DNA of 64,000 bases from Hyphomicrobiales bacterium (lineage in GTDB: Bacteria; Pseudomonadota; Alphaproteobacteria; Rhizobiales; Rhizobiaceae), in assembly GCA_900472785.1 (NCBI GenBank), contig UCJH01000028.1, positions 45,031-109,030 on the forward strand. Direction: 5' to 3'. The first letter of the stretch is position 1. The number at the start of each line of letters is the position of its first letter. Shown piece by piece: positions 53,236-61,706 of the stretch. The translations under genes were made by a program, and so were the position numbers. The notes below the pieces were generated by a model. That model saw only the letters and a list, made by a program, of their open reading frames with translations. It had not been told where the DNA came from and did no database searches.

Positions 53236-55086
53236 TCAGACGCCCACACGCTGTTTTGCGCGAATTTTCTCCTGATCGGCGCGTGCCTTCTGCACACTTT
53301 CCCGGTCGGAAACTTCCGGCACACCGACGTCCCAATCCGCGTCACCCGGAACCCAGGCATAGGCGTCGGTCACCAGGGTCACAATCGTCGTTCGGTCGGT
53401 CGTCTGCGCCCACTCCATTGCGGTTTTGAGATCGGCAAGGCTTTCGCAGCGACGCGCGAGGGCTCCCATGGATTCCGCATGTTTTACAAAGTCGACGGCG
53501 AAAGGCTCCTTCACGCGGCAGTCCTTGATAAGGTTGTTGAAGCCGGGCACACCCTTAAACTGCTGCAGGCGGTTGATGACGGCATAGCCGCCGTTGTCGC
53601 AGACGACGACGATCATCTTGTGGCCCGACAGAACAGTCGAATAGATATCGGAATTCATCATCATATAGGTGCCGTCGCCGATCATGACGATCGGCGTACC
53701 GTCGCCGGCCTTCGCCATCGCATGCCCCCAGCCAGCGGCGATTTCGTATCCCATGCAACTGAAGCCGAATTCGCAATCGAACGTGTTGGGATCCTTGACG
53801 CGCCAGCCTTTCGTCACTTCGCCGGGCGTTCCGCCGGCGGCGGCGATAACCGTATCGTTTGGCTTGGACGTTTCGTTGACGATCCCGATGACCTGGGCAT
53901 AGGTCGGAATCGGGCCATTGGTGATTGTCTGATGCTGATCAAGCAGCTTGTTCCAATCGGCAAACAGCGATTGAGCTTTTGGAAGTAGCGTCGGATCTGC
54001 GGTCCAGTCACCGAGCGCTTCGTCGAGTTCAGTCACGGTCTCCAAGGCGTCTCCGACGACGGCCAAAGCGCGATGCTTGACGGCGTCAAAGCGTGCAGCG
54101 TTGATCGAAATGAATTTGGCGTCCTGCCGGAAGGCGGTCCACGAGCCGGTCGTGAAGTCCTGCAGGCGTGTGCCGATCGCAAGAATGACATCGGCTTCAC
54201 CGGCAAGGGCGTTGGCGGAGGTTGAGCCGACGATGCCGATCGGGCCTGCATGAGCAGGATGATCGTGCGTCAACGCCCCTTTCCCCGCGATCGTTTCGAC
54301 GATCGGAACGCCACGCTTTATCGCAAACTCGGCGACCTTTTCTTCAGCCAGCGAATAGCGCACGCCGCCGCCGGAGATGATGAGTGGCTTTTTTGCGGAT
54401 TTCAGAAGCGCGGCCGCTTGGGCAAGCTTGTGCCTGTCTGCACGCGGACGCGGCACGGACCACAGGGTTGGCTCGAAGAACGCGGCCGGATAGTCGAACG
54501 CGATCTCCTGCGTATCTTGCGCGAGGCCGATGAATGCCGGGCCGCAGTCGGCAGGATCGAGCATGGCCGCAATGGCCTGCGGCAGGGATGAGATGATCTG
54601 TTCCGGCAGGACGATGCGATCCCAATAGCGGCTGACCGGCTTGAAGGCATCGTTGACAGTGACGGTCGGATCATTGAAGTGCTCGACCTGCTGCAAGACC
54701 GGATCCGGGATGCGATTGGCGAACGTGTCACCAGCGATCAGCAGGACCGGCAGTCGATTTGCATGCGCGGTACCGGCAGCCGTGATCATGTTGATCGCGC
54801 CGGGACCAATCGAGGCCGCTGCGACCATCAGTTGGCGACGGCGCTTGGCCTTCGCGAACGCGATCGCCGCGAGCGCCATGGATTGCTCATTCTGCCCGCG
54901 CCATGTGGGTAACGTGTCCTGAACCGCCTCCAATGCTTCGGAAAGGCACGTGACATTGCCGTGCCCGAAGATGCCAAACACGCCCGCAAATAGCGGCAGG
55001 CGTTCGCCGTCGATCTCCGTGAACTGGTTGCATAAATAGCGTACGAGCGCCTGCGCCATCGTCAGGCGTACAGTGTTCCGGGACAT
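53236..55086 (-). CDS. iolD: IolD-type TPP-dependent cyclohexane-1,2-dione hydrolase
   Basis: 616 residues from the ATG at 55086, which follows GGGAGGAGACCGG. It is a three-domain thiamine diphosphate enzyme. The cofactor-activating Glu67 is in RGQNEQSMA, and the TPP/Mg motif is GDGTYMMMNSDI with VVVCDNGGYAVINRLQ. Length and blocks such as GVFGIFGHGNVTCL and DPVLQQVEHFNDPTVTVNDAF match IolD, which opens the ring of 3D-trihydroxycyclohexane-1,2-dione to 5-deoxy-glucuronate. It is the first gene of the reverse arm. IolB and IolC, which normally follow this step, are not in the window. Confidence 0.87.
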   Translation of the reverse strand: MSRNTVRLTMAQALVRYLCNQFTEIDGERLPLFAGVFGIFGHGNVTCLSEALEAVQDTLPTWRGQNEQSMALAAIAFAKAKRRRQLMVAAASIGPGAINMITAAGTAHANRLPVLLIAGDTFANRIPDPVLQQVEHFNDPTVTVNDAFKPVSRYWDRIVLPEQIISSLPQAIAAMLDPADCGPAFIGLAQDTQEIAFDYPAAFFEPTLWSVPRPRADRHKLAQAAALLKSAKKPLIISGGGVRYSLAEEKVAEFAIKRGVPIVETIAGKGALTHDHPAHAGPIGIVGSTSANALAGEADVILAIGTRLQDFTTGSWTAFRQDAKFISINAARFDAVKHRALAVVGDALETVTELDEALGDWTADPTLLPKAQSLFADWNKLLDQHQTITNGPIPTYAQVIGIVNETSKPNDTVIAAAGGTPGEVTKGWRVKDPNTFDCEFGFSCMGYEIAAGWGHAMAKAGDGTPIVMIGDGTYMMMNSDIYSTVLSGHKMIVVVCDNGGYAVINRLQQFKGVPGFNNLIKDCRVKEPFAVDFVKHAESMGALARRCESLADLKTAMEWAQTTDRTTIVTLVTDAYAWVPGDADWDVGVPEVSDRESVQKARADQEKIRAKQRVGV

Positions 55087-55152
55087 CCGGTCTCCTCCCA
55101 TGGATCATGTTTTCCGAACGGTACGAAATATTAATTGACAAAGCAAGAGTTC

Positions 55153-55168
55153 CGCAACAATCATTGCA
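55153..55168. promoter_or_regulatory. Predicted RpiR operator in divergent iolD/iolG region
   Basis: CGCAA-CAATCA-TTGCA differs in one base from TGCAA-N6-TTGCA, which recurs at 59509, 59593 and 62991. Its 15-base core is the exact reverse complement of the site at 59593. It lies between the two divergent operons, 24 bp before the IolG-type start. Confidence 0.6.
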
Positions 55169-55191
55169 AAAATTCAATTGGGAGGATCCTG

Positions 55192-56199
55192 ATGCTAAAA
55201 ATCGCAGTTCTCGGCTGCGGCCGTATAGGTCGTATGCATGCCGAAAACATCGCGGCCCACCCGCGCGCAAGCCTTGCAGGTGTGTTTGACATCCATCGCC
55301 CTGCTGCGGACGAAGTCGGCGGCAAGCATGGCGTGACGGTCTTCGATTCGGCGGACGATGTCTTTTCTAGCGCGGCCGTCGATGCCGTGCTCATCGCAAC
55401 CTCAACGCCAACACATGCCGACTTTATTGAAAAAGCGGTGGCGGCCGGCAAGCCCATCCTGTGCGAAAAGCCGATCGACCTTAGCCTCGAGCGTGTTCAG
55501 CGTTGCGCGCAGACGATAGGCGAAACGGCAGTCCCCATCATGCTCGGTTTCGTCCGGCGCTTCGATCCAGGACACCGGGCGGCGCGAGATGCCATTCGCT
55601 CCGGAGACATCGGAGACTTGCATCAGGTTGTTATCACCTCTCGCGATCCAGGCATGGCCCCGGTCGCTTACATGGAAGCTTCCGGCGGCATCTTCCGCGA
55701 CATGACTATTCACGATTTCGACATGGCCCGGTTCATTCTCGGCGAAGAAGTGACGGAGGTCTCCGCCGTGGGAAGCCGGCTTCTAAATCCATCGCTGATG
55801 GAGCGGCTGGGTGATTACGATACGGTGACGGTGGTACTGGCGACCGCAACGGGCAAGCAATGCATCATCAACAACTCGCGCCAGGCGGCTTACGGGTATG
55901 ATCAGCGTGTCGAGGCGCTCGGCACCAAGGGCATGGTCATCTCCGAAAACCGCCGCCCCAATATGACGACGCTGCATCGCGCTGATTTTACCGGGAGTGG
56001 TGCCCCGCTCCTGAACTTCTTCATTGACCGCTATGCAGAGGCGTTCTCGGCCGAGATTAGCGCCTTCGTGGAGGCGATAGAGAGTGGAAATCCTCCTGAA
56101 GTCGGGTTCGAAGACGGTCGAAAGGCATTGGTCCTGGCCGAGGCCGCGATCAAATCGGTGGCCGAGGGCCGCACCGTGAAAACCAACGAGATCGGATAA
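55192..56199 (+). CDS. iolG: Inositol 2-dehydrogenase-type oxidoreductase
   Basis: 335 residues from the ATG at 55192, with GGGAGGATCCTG before it. The NAD-binding start is IAVLGCGRIGRMHAENI. Lys93 in CEKPIDL, Asp170 and His174 in FRDMTIHDFD match the Lys-Asp-His catalytic set known for inositol dehydrogenase, and length fits IolG. It oxidises myo-inositol or a related cyclitol to the 2-keto form with NAD in the cytoplasm. It is the first gene of the forward arm and is four bases before the aldehyde dehydrogenase gene. Confidence 0.85.
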   Translation: MLKIAVLGCGRIGRMHAENIAAHPRASLAGVFDIHRPAADEVGGKHGVTVFDSADDVFSSAAVDAVLIATSTPTHADFIEKAVAAGKPILCEKPIDLSLERVQRCAQTIGETAVPIMLGFVRRFDPGHRAARDAIRSGDIGDLHQVVITSRDPGMAPVAYMEASGGIFRDMTIHDFDMARFILGEEVTEVSAVGSRLLNPSLMERLGDYDTVTVVLATATGKQCIINNSRQAAYGYDQRVEALGTKGMVISENRRPNMTTLHRADFTGSGAPLLNFFIDRYAEAFSAEISAFVEAIESGNPPEVGFEDGRKALVLAEAAIKSVAEGRTVKTNEIG

Positions 56200-56203
56200 A
56201 TCC

Positions 56204-57640
56204 ATGTACCAGAATTTCGGACTTTTCATTGGTGGACAATGGCGCACCGCCTCCGACCGGGCGACCGCGGACGTGCTCAGTCCCGTCACACAGGAAGCGC
56301 TCGGCAGTGTTCCCGTTGCCACCGCCGCCGATACCCAGGATGCCTTGACTGCAGCGCGCGTTGGCTTCGATGCCTGGCGGACAACGTCCGCCTTCGCAAG
56401 AGCCGATGCCCTGCATCGGATCGCCGATGAGATGCTTCGACGCACGGACGAGGCGAAAAGGATGATATCATCGGAGACAGGCAAGCCCATCGCACAGTCG
56501 GAGCGCGAATGGGGCCTGTCGGTAGACCAGTTCCGATGGTTCGCGGAAGAGGCCCGTCGCATCTACGGCAGGATCATCGAGTCCCGCGTGCCGGGCGGCC
56601 GTTTCGAGGTCTCGCGCGAGCCCGTCGGTATCGTCGGCGCTTTCACGGCCTGGAATTTCCCAGCAGCACTCGTAGCACGCAAGGCAGCACCCGCTTTGGC
56701 GGCTGGATGCTCTATCATCATCAGGCCTTCGACCCAGACACCGGGCGTCGCCATGGTCATGGTCGACTGCATGCGTGCGGGCAATTTGCCCGACGGGACC
56801 GTCAACCTGGTCGTCGGACCGACGGCGGCGACCTATACGCCAATCATGGCGGACAAGTCGGTACGGAAAGTTTCGTTGACCGGATCGACTCGCGTTGGCC
56901 AGCAGATGATCCGCGATGCCGCCGAAACTGTGAAGAAGGTATCGATGGAGCTCGGAGGCAATGCGCCGCTGATCGTCTACGATGATGCCGATCTCGAGCT
57001 TGCGCTCAACGTCTCCGTCCCGACGAAATTCGCCAATTCCGGACAGGTGTGTGTTACCCCCGACCGGTTCTTCGTCCATGAGAGCCTTCACGATGCCTTT
57101 GTCGACGGATTTGTTTCGCGTGCAAACGCGCTGAAACTCGGTGACGGGCTGGATCCTTCCGTGCAGATGGGGCCGCTGATCAACGGCGGACGGCTTGCGG
57201 AGATCGAGGCGATCGTTGCGGACGCCGTTAAAGCTGGCGCGCGTGTCGTCGCAGGCGGAGAACGTGCCTCCGAGTTCAATGCCGGTCATTTCTACAAGCC
57301 GACGGTTTTGGCCGATGTCACCGACGATATGAAGGTTTTCGCCGAGGAGAATTTTGGCCCGATCGCCGCGATCACGCGGTTCAGGGATGAAGACGAAGTT
57401 CTGGGACGCGCCAATGCCTGCGACATGGGTCTGTCTGCCTATGCGTTCACACGTTCGCCGGACCGCGCCCGTCGGACAGTCGCTGCCTTGAAGGCGGGCA
57501 TGGTCGGAATAAACAGCTTCGCACTTGCCGCATCGGAAGCGCCATTCGGCGGCACCAATCATTCCGGGATGGGCCGCGAAGGCGGTATCGAGGGTATCAG
57601 CGACTACCTCGACACCAAGCTTGCACAGATTGTGTTTTGA
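56204..57640 (+). CDS. NAD-dependent aldehyde dehydrogenase
   Basis: 478 residues. Catalytic residues are Asn151 (TAWNFP), Glu249 (MELGGNAP) and Cys283 (NSGQVCVTPDRF). The Lys that normally holds the cofactor in KPS/KPA motifs is Arg174 here (IIIRPSTQTP), which may shift cofactor preference. It is not of the CoA-acylating MmsA/IolA type, whose Glu is absent, so it does not simply replace that inositol-pathway enzyme. It would oxidise an aldehyde, perhaps a semialdehyde made by the neighbouring aldolase. It lies 12 bp before the aldolase gene. Confidence 0.88.
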   Translation: MYQNFGLFIGGQWRTASDRATADVLSPVTQEALGSVPVATAADTQDALTAARVGFDAWRTTSAFARADALHRIADEMLRRTDEAKRMISSETGKPIAQSEREWGLSVDQFRWFAEEARRIYGRIIESRVPGGRFEVSREPVGIVGAFTAWNFPAALVARKAAPALAAGCSIIIRPSTQTPGVAMVMVDCMRAGNLPDGTVNLVVGPTAATYTPIMADKSVRKVSLTGSTRVGQQMIRDAAETVKKVSMELGGNAPLIVYDDADLELALNVSVPTKFANSGQVCVTPDRFFVHESLHDAFVDGFVSRANALKLGDGLDPSVQMGPLINGGRLAEIEAIVADAVKAGARVVAGGERASEFNAGHFYKPTVLADVTDDMKVFAEENFGPIAAITRFRDEDEVLGRANACDMGLSAYAFTRSPDRARRTVAALKAGMVGINSFALAASEAPFGGTNHSGMGREGGIEGISDYLDTKLAQIVF

Positions 57641-57652
57641 GGGGCAGCGAGC

Positions 57653-58462
57653 ATGATCAAGAACAAGTTGAAAGAAATCTGGGCCGGGGGCCGTCCGTCA
57701 ATCAATGGCTGGCTGTCGATCGGCAATGCGTTTACCGCGGAGATCATGGCCGCGCAGGGCTATGACTCGATCGCCATCGACGTCCAGCATGGAGCCTTGG
57801 ACTACAGCTCCGTGCTGCCGATGTTCCAGGCGATGCGCGCTTCCGGCGTTGTGCCGATGGCGCGCGTGCCCTGGCTAGAGCCGGGTATCATCATGAAGGT
57901 GCTCGATGCTGGCGCTTACGGCGTCATCTGCCCGATGGTCAACACCGCCGCGCAGGCAGCCGAATTCGTGAGCTACGTCCGCTACCCGCCCCATGGCCAG
58001 CGTAGCTTCGGCCCGACGCGCGTCAGCTTCGCCGCCGGCGCGAACTATGCGGCCGAGGCGAACGGCGAGATCCTCGCGTTTGCGATGGTCGAGACAAAGC
58101 AGGCGATGGACAACCTTGATGGGATAGCAGCGACGCCGGGATTGGACGGCATATACGTCGGGCCGGCCGATCTGACCTTCAGCCTTACGCAGGGCCGCCT
58201 TGCACCCGCGTTTGATCGTGAAGAGCCCGAGATGATCGAAGCGCTGAAGACCATTGTTGCCGCATGCAAGCGAAACAGCATCCGCGCCGCTCTCCACTGC
58301 GGTACGCCGGAATATGCGGCCCGCGCCATTGGCTGGGGTTTCGACATGACCACCGTCTCCGGCGACAGCCGACTTTTGGCCGCCGCCGCGGCCGCAAGCG
58401 TTGCGAAGTTTCGCGACGCCGTCGGCCATATCGCGGGCGCAGACCAGAAGGGGGCATATTGA
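57653..58462 (+). CDS. HpcH/HpaI-family class II aldolase
   Basis: 269 residues. Catalytic and binding residues are His46 in AIDVQHG (the more usual motif is D-x-E-H, with Gln45 here), Arg71 (ARVPW), Glu147 (AMVETKQA) and Asp173 (VGPADLTF). Such enzymes split 2-keto-3-deoxy or 4-hydroxy-2-oxo acids into pyruvate (or a hydroxypyruvate-type ketoacid) and an aldehyde, with a divalent metal. Together with the aldehyde dehydrogenase it can convert a ring-opened ketoacid to central metabolites. Its stop overlaps the next start by one base. Confidence 0.87.
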   Translation: MIKNKLKEIWAGGRPSINGWLSIGNAFTAEIMAAQGYDSIAIDVQHGALDYSSVLPMFQAMRASGVVPMARVPWLEPGIIMKVLDAGAYGVICPMVNTAAQAAEFVSYVRYPPHGQRSFGPTRVSFAAGANYAAEANGEILAFAMVETKQAMDNLDGIAATPGLDGIYVGPADLTFSLTQGRLAPAFDREEPEMIEALKTIVAACKRNSIRAALHCGTPEYAARAIGWGFDMTTVSGDSRLLAAAAAASVAKFRDAVGHIAGADQKGAY

Positions 58463-59430
58463 TGCCGCACATCCTTGTCGCCGGAAAGTTGCACCCCGCA
58501 GGCGTAGCACTTCTCAAAAGCGCTGCGGGCGTCACCTTCGACTACGTCGAAGAGGTATCCGAACAATCATACCGTCCCTTGATCGGCAAGGCCGATGCGC
58601 TCGTGCTGCGCACGCAGCCCCTATCGGCGCCAACGATCGCTGAAGCAGCTTGCCTCAAGGTCGTCTCGCGCCACGGTGTCGGCTACGACGCCGTTGACCT
58701 GCCTTTGCTCAACGAACGTGGCATAGCCCTCACGATCGTCGGGGACGTCAATTCCGTTTCGGTTGCCGAGCATGCCATGATGTTGATTCTGTCGGCCGCC
58801 AAGCGCGTTCTTCGGGGTGACCGTGCCGTGCGAACGCCCGCCGAATGGGGCTGGCGAAACCGTCTGGAAGCGGAGGAGATTTCCGGAAAACGCCTGCTGA
58901 TATTAGGATTTGGCCGCATCGGACGCCACCTCGCGCGAATGGCGGGGGGATTCGGGATGGAGATCAAGGCCTTTGACCCATATCTGCAAGCTCAAGGTTG
59001 GCCCGAAGGGCAGGTTCAGCCCGTGGACGATCTCATAAGCGGGTTGCAGTGGGCCGACGTCGTCTCCGTCAATATTCCCAAGGCTGACCGGCCGATCATC
59101 GGCGAGGTTGAGCTTGCGGCAATGAAGTCAGGCGCCATACTCGTCAATACTGCCCGCGGTGGGGTCGTCGATGAGAAAGCCTTGGTCGAGGCTTTGAAAT
59201 CCGGCCGTCTGGGCGCCGCCGGGCTCGATGTTTTCGATGACGAACCGCCAGGGGAAGACAATGATCTTCTTAGCTTTGACCAAGTCGTTCTCTCGCCGCA
59301 TATTGCGGGACTGACCCGCGAATGCGGAGAACGGATGGCGGTGGCGTCCGTACAGAACGTTCTCGATTACTTCTCAGGTCAAATCGATCGCAAATTGGTC
59401 GTCAACGCCGTTGCGTTGCACCAGCTCTAG
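58462..59430 (+). CDS. D-2-hydroxyacid dehydrogenase (SerA-like)
   Basis: 322 residues from the ATG at 58462; the open frame upstream shadows the aldolase. The NAD site is LILGFGRIGRHLA (about 146-158). The catalytic triad is Arg232 (NTARGG), Glu261 (DDEPP) and His280 (SPHIAG). The family reduces 2-ketoacids or oxidises D-2-hydroxyacids. No ACT domain follows, so it is not a regulated phosphoglycerate dehydrogenase. In this operon it may reduce a ketoacid released by the aldolase. A strong hairpin follows 25 bp after the stop. Confidence 0.87.
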   Translation: MPHILVAGKLHPAGVALLKSAAGVTFDYVEEVSEQSYRPLIGKADALVLRTQPLSAPTIAEAACLKVVSRHGVGYDAVDLPLLNERGIALTIVGDVNSVSVAEHAMMLILSAAKRVLRGDRAVRTPAEWGWRNRLEAEEISGKRLLILGFGRIGRHLARMAGGFGMEIKAFDPYLQAQGWPEGQVQPVDDLISGLQWADVVSVNIPKADRPIIGEVELAAMKSGAILVNTARGGVVDEKALVEALKSGRLGAAGLDVFDDEPPGEDNDLLSFDQVVLSPHIAGLTRECGERMAVASVQNVLDYFSGQIDRKLVVNAVALHQL

Positions 59431-59455
59431 TCATTCTTCGCTGAATGCAATGAAC

Positions 59456-59485
59456 GCTGGATGCCGGAGACAATCCGGTTCCAGC
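59456..59485 (+). terminator. Hairpin after the iolG-aldolase operon
   Basis: GCTGGA (59456-59461) pairs with TCCAGC (59480-59485), and CCGGA (59464-59468) pairs with TCCGG (59474-59478), around a 5-base loop. There is no T-run, so termination strength is uncertain. Confidence 0.45.
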
Positions 59486-59508
59486 GCTATCCGCGTTGCG
59501 ACGTTCAC

Positions 59509-59524
59509 TGCAATGAAAATTGCA
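59509..59524. promoter_or_regulatory. Predicted RpiR operator upstream of sugar ABC promoter
   Basis: TGCAA-TGAAAA-TTGCA, a perfect match to the TGCAA-N6-TTGCA pattern. It lies about 36 bp before the -35 element of the sugar ABC operon. Confidence 0.6.
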
Positions 59525-59559
59525 TCAGATAAAAACAGCACGGAACGTTGAAAAATACT

Positions 59560-59588
59560 TTGACTCATTGCCAATTGCTGTTTAGCTT
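59560..59588 (+). promoter_or_regulatory. Predicted promoter of the sugar ABC operon
   Basis: TTGACT (59560-59565) and TAGCTT (59583-59588) are separated by 17 bases. An operator-like site starts five bases after the -10, over the expected transcription start. Confidence 0.45.
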
Positions 59589-59592
59589 GTTC

Positions 59593-59608
59593 TGCAATGA
59601 TTGTTGCA
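59593..59608. promoter_or_regulatory. Predicted RpiR operator at transcription start of sugar ABC operon
   Basis: TGCAA-TGATTG-TTGCA, a perfect match to the repeated pattern and the reverse complement of the site at 55153. Its place just after the -10 element fits repression. Confidence 0.62.
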
Positions 59609-59704
59609 TAAACAGCAGTCATGGGACGGCAGAGGGTGCGCTGGGAGGCGATATCCGAGGAAAACTGCCGAACCCGAATTCAATTGTTTCATGGGAGGTA
59701 TGAG

Positions 59705-60781
59705 ATGGAACGACTGATCCGCGGCCTTTTGGCCACGACTATAATTTCCGCTGCAATGGGCGGCGCCGCATTTTCACAGGACAAGGCGAAGGTGTTCTTC
59801 CTTCTGCCAAACCAGACCACGATCCGCTTCGAAAGCCGTGACGCGCCGTTCTTTGTAGAGGCGATGAAGGAAAAGGCGCCCGACGTCGAAGTCGTCGTCC
59901 AGAATGCGCAGGGCGATCCGACCAAACAGCAGGCCCAGGTAGAAGATGCCATTGCTCAGGGCGCGAAGGCCATTCTTCTCACCTCCGCGGACGCAAATCT
60001 TGCAGCCGGCGGGCTCGCCGCCGCCGAGAAGGCGAACGTCCCCGTGGTCCTCTACGACCACGACGCAGTCGGCGGAAAAGCCGAAGCACATATCGTGTTC
60101 GATTCCCTGTCGGTTGGCCAGGCGCAGGGCAAACGCGCCGCTGAGCTGATCAGCGCAATGTCGAAGACACCGGTCAACGTCGCTCGCGTCAAGGGCAATC
60201 AGGGCGAGTACGGCACGGGTCAATACGAAAAGGGCCAGAATGAATTCCTGCAGCCGCTGATCGACTCCGGCAAGGTCAAGGTCGTCTGCGAACAGTACAC
60301 GCAGAATTGGGATCCGGTCCTGGCCCAGAACTTTGCCGAGGATTGCCTCACCAAGAACAACGGCGACGTCGATGTCTTTCTCGGGATGAACGACGGCACG
60401 ACGGGCGGTTCCGTCGCGGCGCTCATCTCCCAAGGCGCCAAGCCCGGCGACAAGCTCGTCACCGGTGGTCAGGACGCCACCGTGGAAGCCCTTCGCTACA
60501 TCGCTCAAGGCTGGCAGGATAACTCCGTCCTGAAGGACTTGAAGGTCCAGGCAACCGAAGCCGCCGAGGTCGTCGCGTCGATCGTCGCTGGCAAGGGCGT
60601 GCCTAAGGAACTGGTCAACGGTAAGGTCAACAACACCTTCATGGACGTGCCGGCGGTGTTCCTGCCTGTCAGCAATATCACCAAGGACAATCTCGGCGAC
60701 GTGGTCTCCAAGGGCGTTTGGACCTGGGCAGAAATCTGCAAGGGCATCGAAACGACCGACGTCTGCAAGAAAAACCTTTAA
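59705..60781 (+). CDS. Sugar ABC transporter periplasmic binding protein (XylF/RbsB type)
   Basis: 358 residues from the ATG at 59705, preceded by GGGAGGTATGAG; the signal peptide is cut after AFS (about residue 22). It has the family start KVFFLLPNQTTIRFESRDAPFFVEAM, then QAQVEDAIAQGAKAILLTSAD, VPVVLYDHDAVGG, and ends with a Cys-containing tail (WAEICKGIETTDVCKK). It binds a monosaccharide or cyclitol. Placement behind RpiR operators and beside cyclitol-type enzymes suggests an inositol-like ligand. Confidence 0.9.
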   Translation: MERLIRGLLATTIISAAMGGAAFSQDKAKVFFLLPNQTTIRFESRDAPFFVEAMKEKAPDVEVVVQNAQGDPTKQQAQVEDAIAQGAKAILLTSADANLAAGGLAAAEKANVPVVLYDHDAVGGKAEAHIVFDSLSVGQAQGKRAAELISAMSKTPVNVARVKGNQGEYGTGQYEKGQNEFLQPLIDSGKVKVVCEQYTQNWDPVLAQNFAEDCLTKNNGDVDVFLGMNDGTTGGSVAALISQGAKPGDKLVTGGQDATVEALRYIAQGWQDNSVLKDLKVQATEAAEVVASIVAGKGVPKELVNGKVNNTFMDVPAVFLPVSNITKDNLGDVVSKGVWTWAEICKGIETTDVCKKNL

Positions 60782-60858
60782 TTTTGGCCTTTGCGGCGGA
60801 GGAGGGCGGTTTGCCGCCAGCCTCCGTTTGCAAGGTCAAAAGCGTTTCGGAGGCTGAC

Positions 60859-61671
60859 ATGACCGCGACCGATAGCGGGGGTTTGGAGAACAAGTCCCTT
60901 CCACAGAAATCCGTGCCGCTCGTTTCGATGCGCAACATCCAGAAGTCGTTCGGCTCGGTCCACGCCTTGCGCGGCGCTTCCGTCGACGTTTATCCGGGCG
61001 AAATCGTCGCTCTCGTGGGAGACAATGGTGCCGGCAAATCGACCTTGGTGAAGGTGATGGCAGGCGTACACGCCGCTGACTCCGGAGATTTCGAAATTGA
61101 CAGCAAGCCGGCCAACATTAGAACGCCGGCCGATGCCACGGCGCACGGCATTGCCACGGTGTACCAGGATCTGGCTCTCTGCAACAACCTCGATGCCGTC
61201 CAGAACCTTTTTCTCGGGCGCGAACTCACGGGATCGAGCTTGTTCGGCCGGCGCATCCGCCGGGCCGAGTGCGAGGTGCGTGCGCGTGAGGTGATGACGA
61301 GAATGCGCTTAGGGAACTTGTCCCTAACACGGCCCGTGGGTGCGATGTCGGGCGGGCAGCGTCAGAACATCGCGATCGCAAGGTCGATTCTCTGGACACC
61401 GAAAGTCGTCATCCTCGACGAACCGACCGCCGCACTCAGCCACTCCGCGGCGCAGCAGGTTGCCGATTTAATCCGTGGTCTTGCCGATGATGGCTTGGGC
61501 ATCGTCATCGTCAGCCACGACATCCATCATTTCGTCGTCAACGCGACCGACCGGATCGAGGTCATGCGCCTCGGCGCCAACGCTGCGAGTTTCCGATCCA
61601 AGGACGTCACGGGAGAAATGGTCGTCAACGCAATGGTCGGCGGCAACGAAGGCGTCAATCTCGCCGGCTGA
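60859..61671 (+). CDS. Sugar ABC transporter ATP-binding protein (XylG type, single domain)
   Basis: 270 residues from the ATG at 60859, preceded by TCGGAGG. A single ABC domain: GDNGAGKST (Walker A), MSGGQRQN (signature), VVILDEPTAAL (Walker B) and IVIVSHDIHH (H loop). Most XylG/RbsA proteins have two fused domains, so this half-length form probably dimerises, like FrcA. It lies 77 bp after the binding protein gene. Confidence 0.92.
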   Translation: MTATDSGGLENKSLPQKSVPLVSMRNIQKSFGSVHALRGASVDVYPGEIVALVGDNGAGKSTLVKVMAGVHAADSGDFEIDSKPANIRTPADATAHGIATVYQDLALCNNLDAVQNLFLGRELTGSSLFGRRIRRAECEVRAREVMTRMRLGNLSLTRPVGAMSGGQRQNIAIARSILWTPKVVILDEPTAALSHSAAQQVADLIRGLADDGLGIVIVSHDIHHFVVNATDRIEVMRLGANAASFRSKDVTGEMVVNAMVGGNEGVNLAG

Positions 61672-61706
61672 TCAAATCCGCTTCCGTTTTTCAAGGAAAG
61701 AACATC

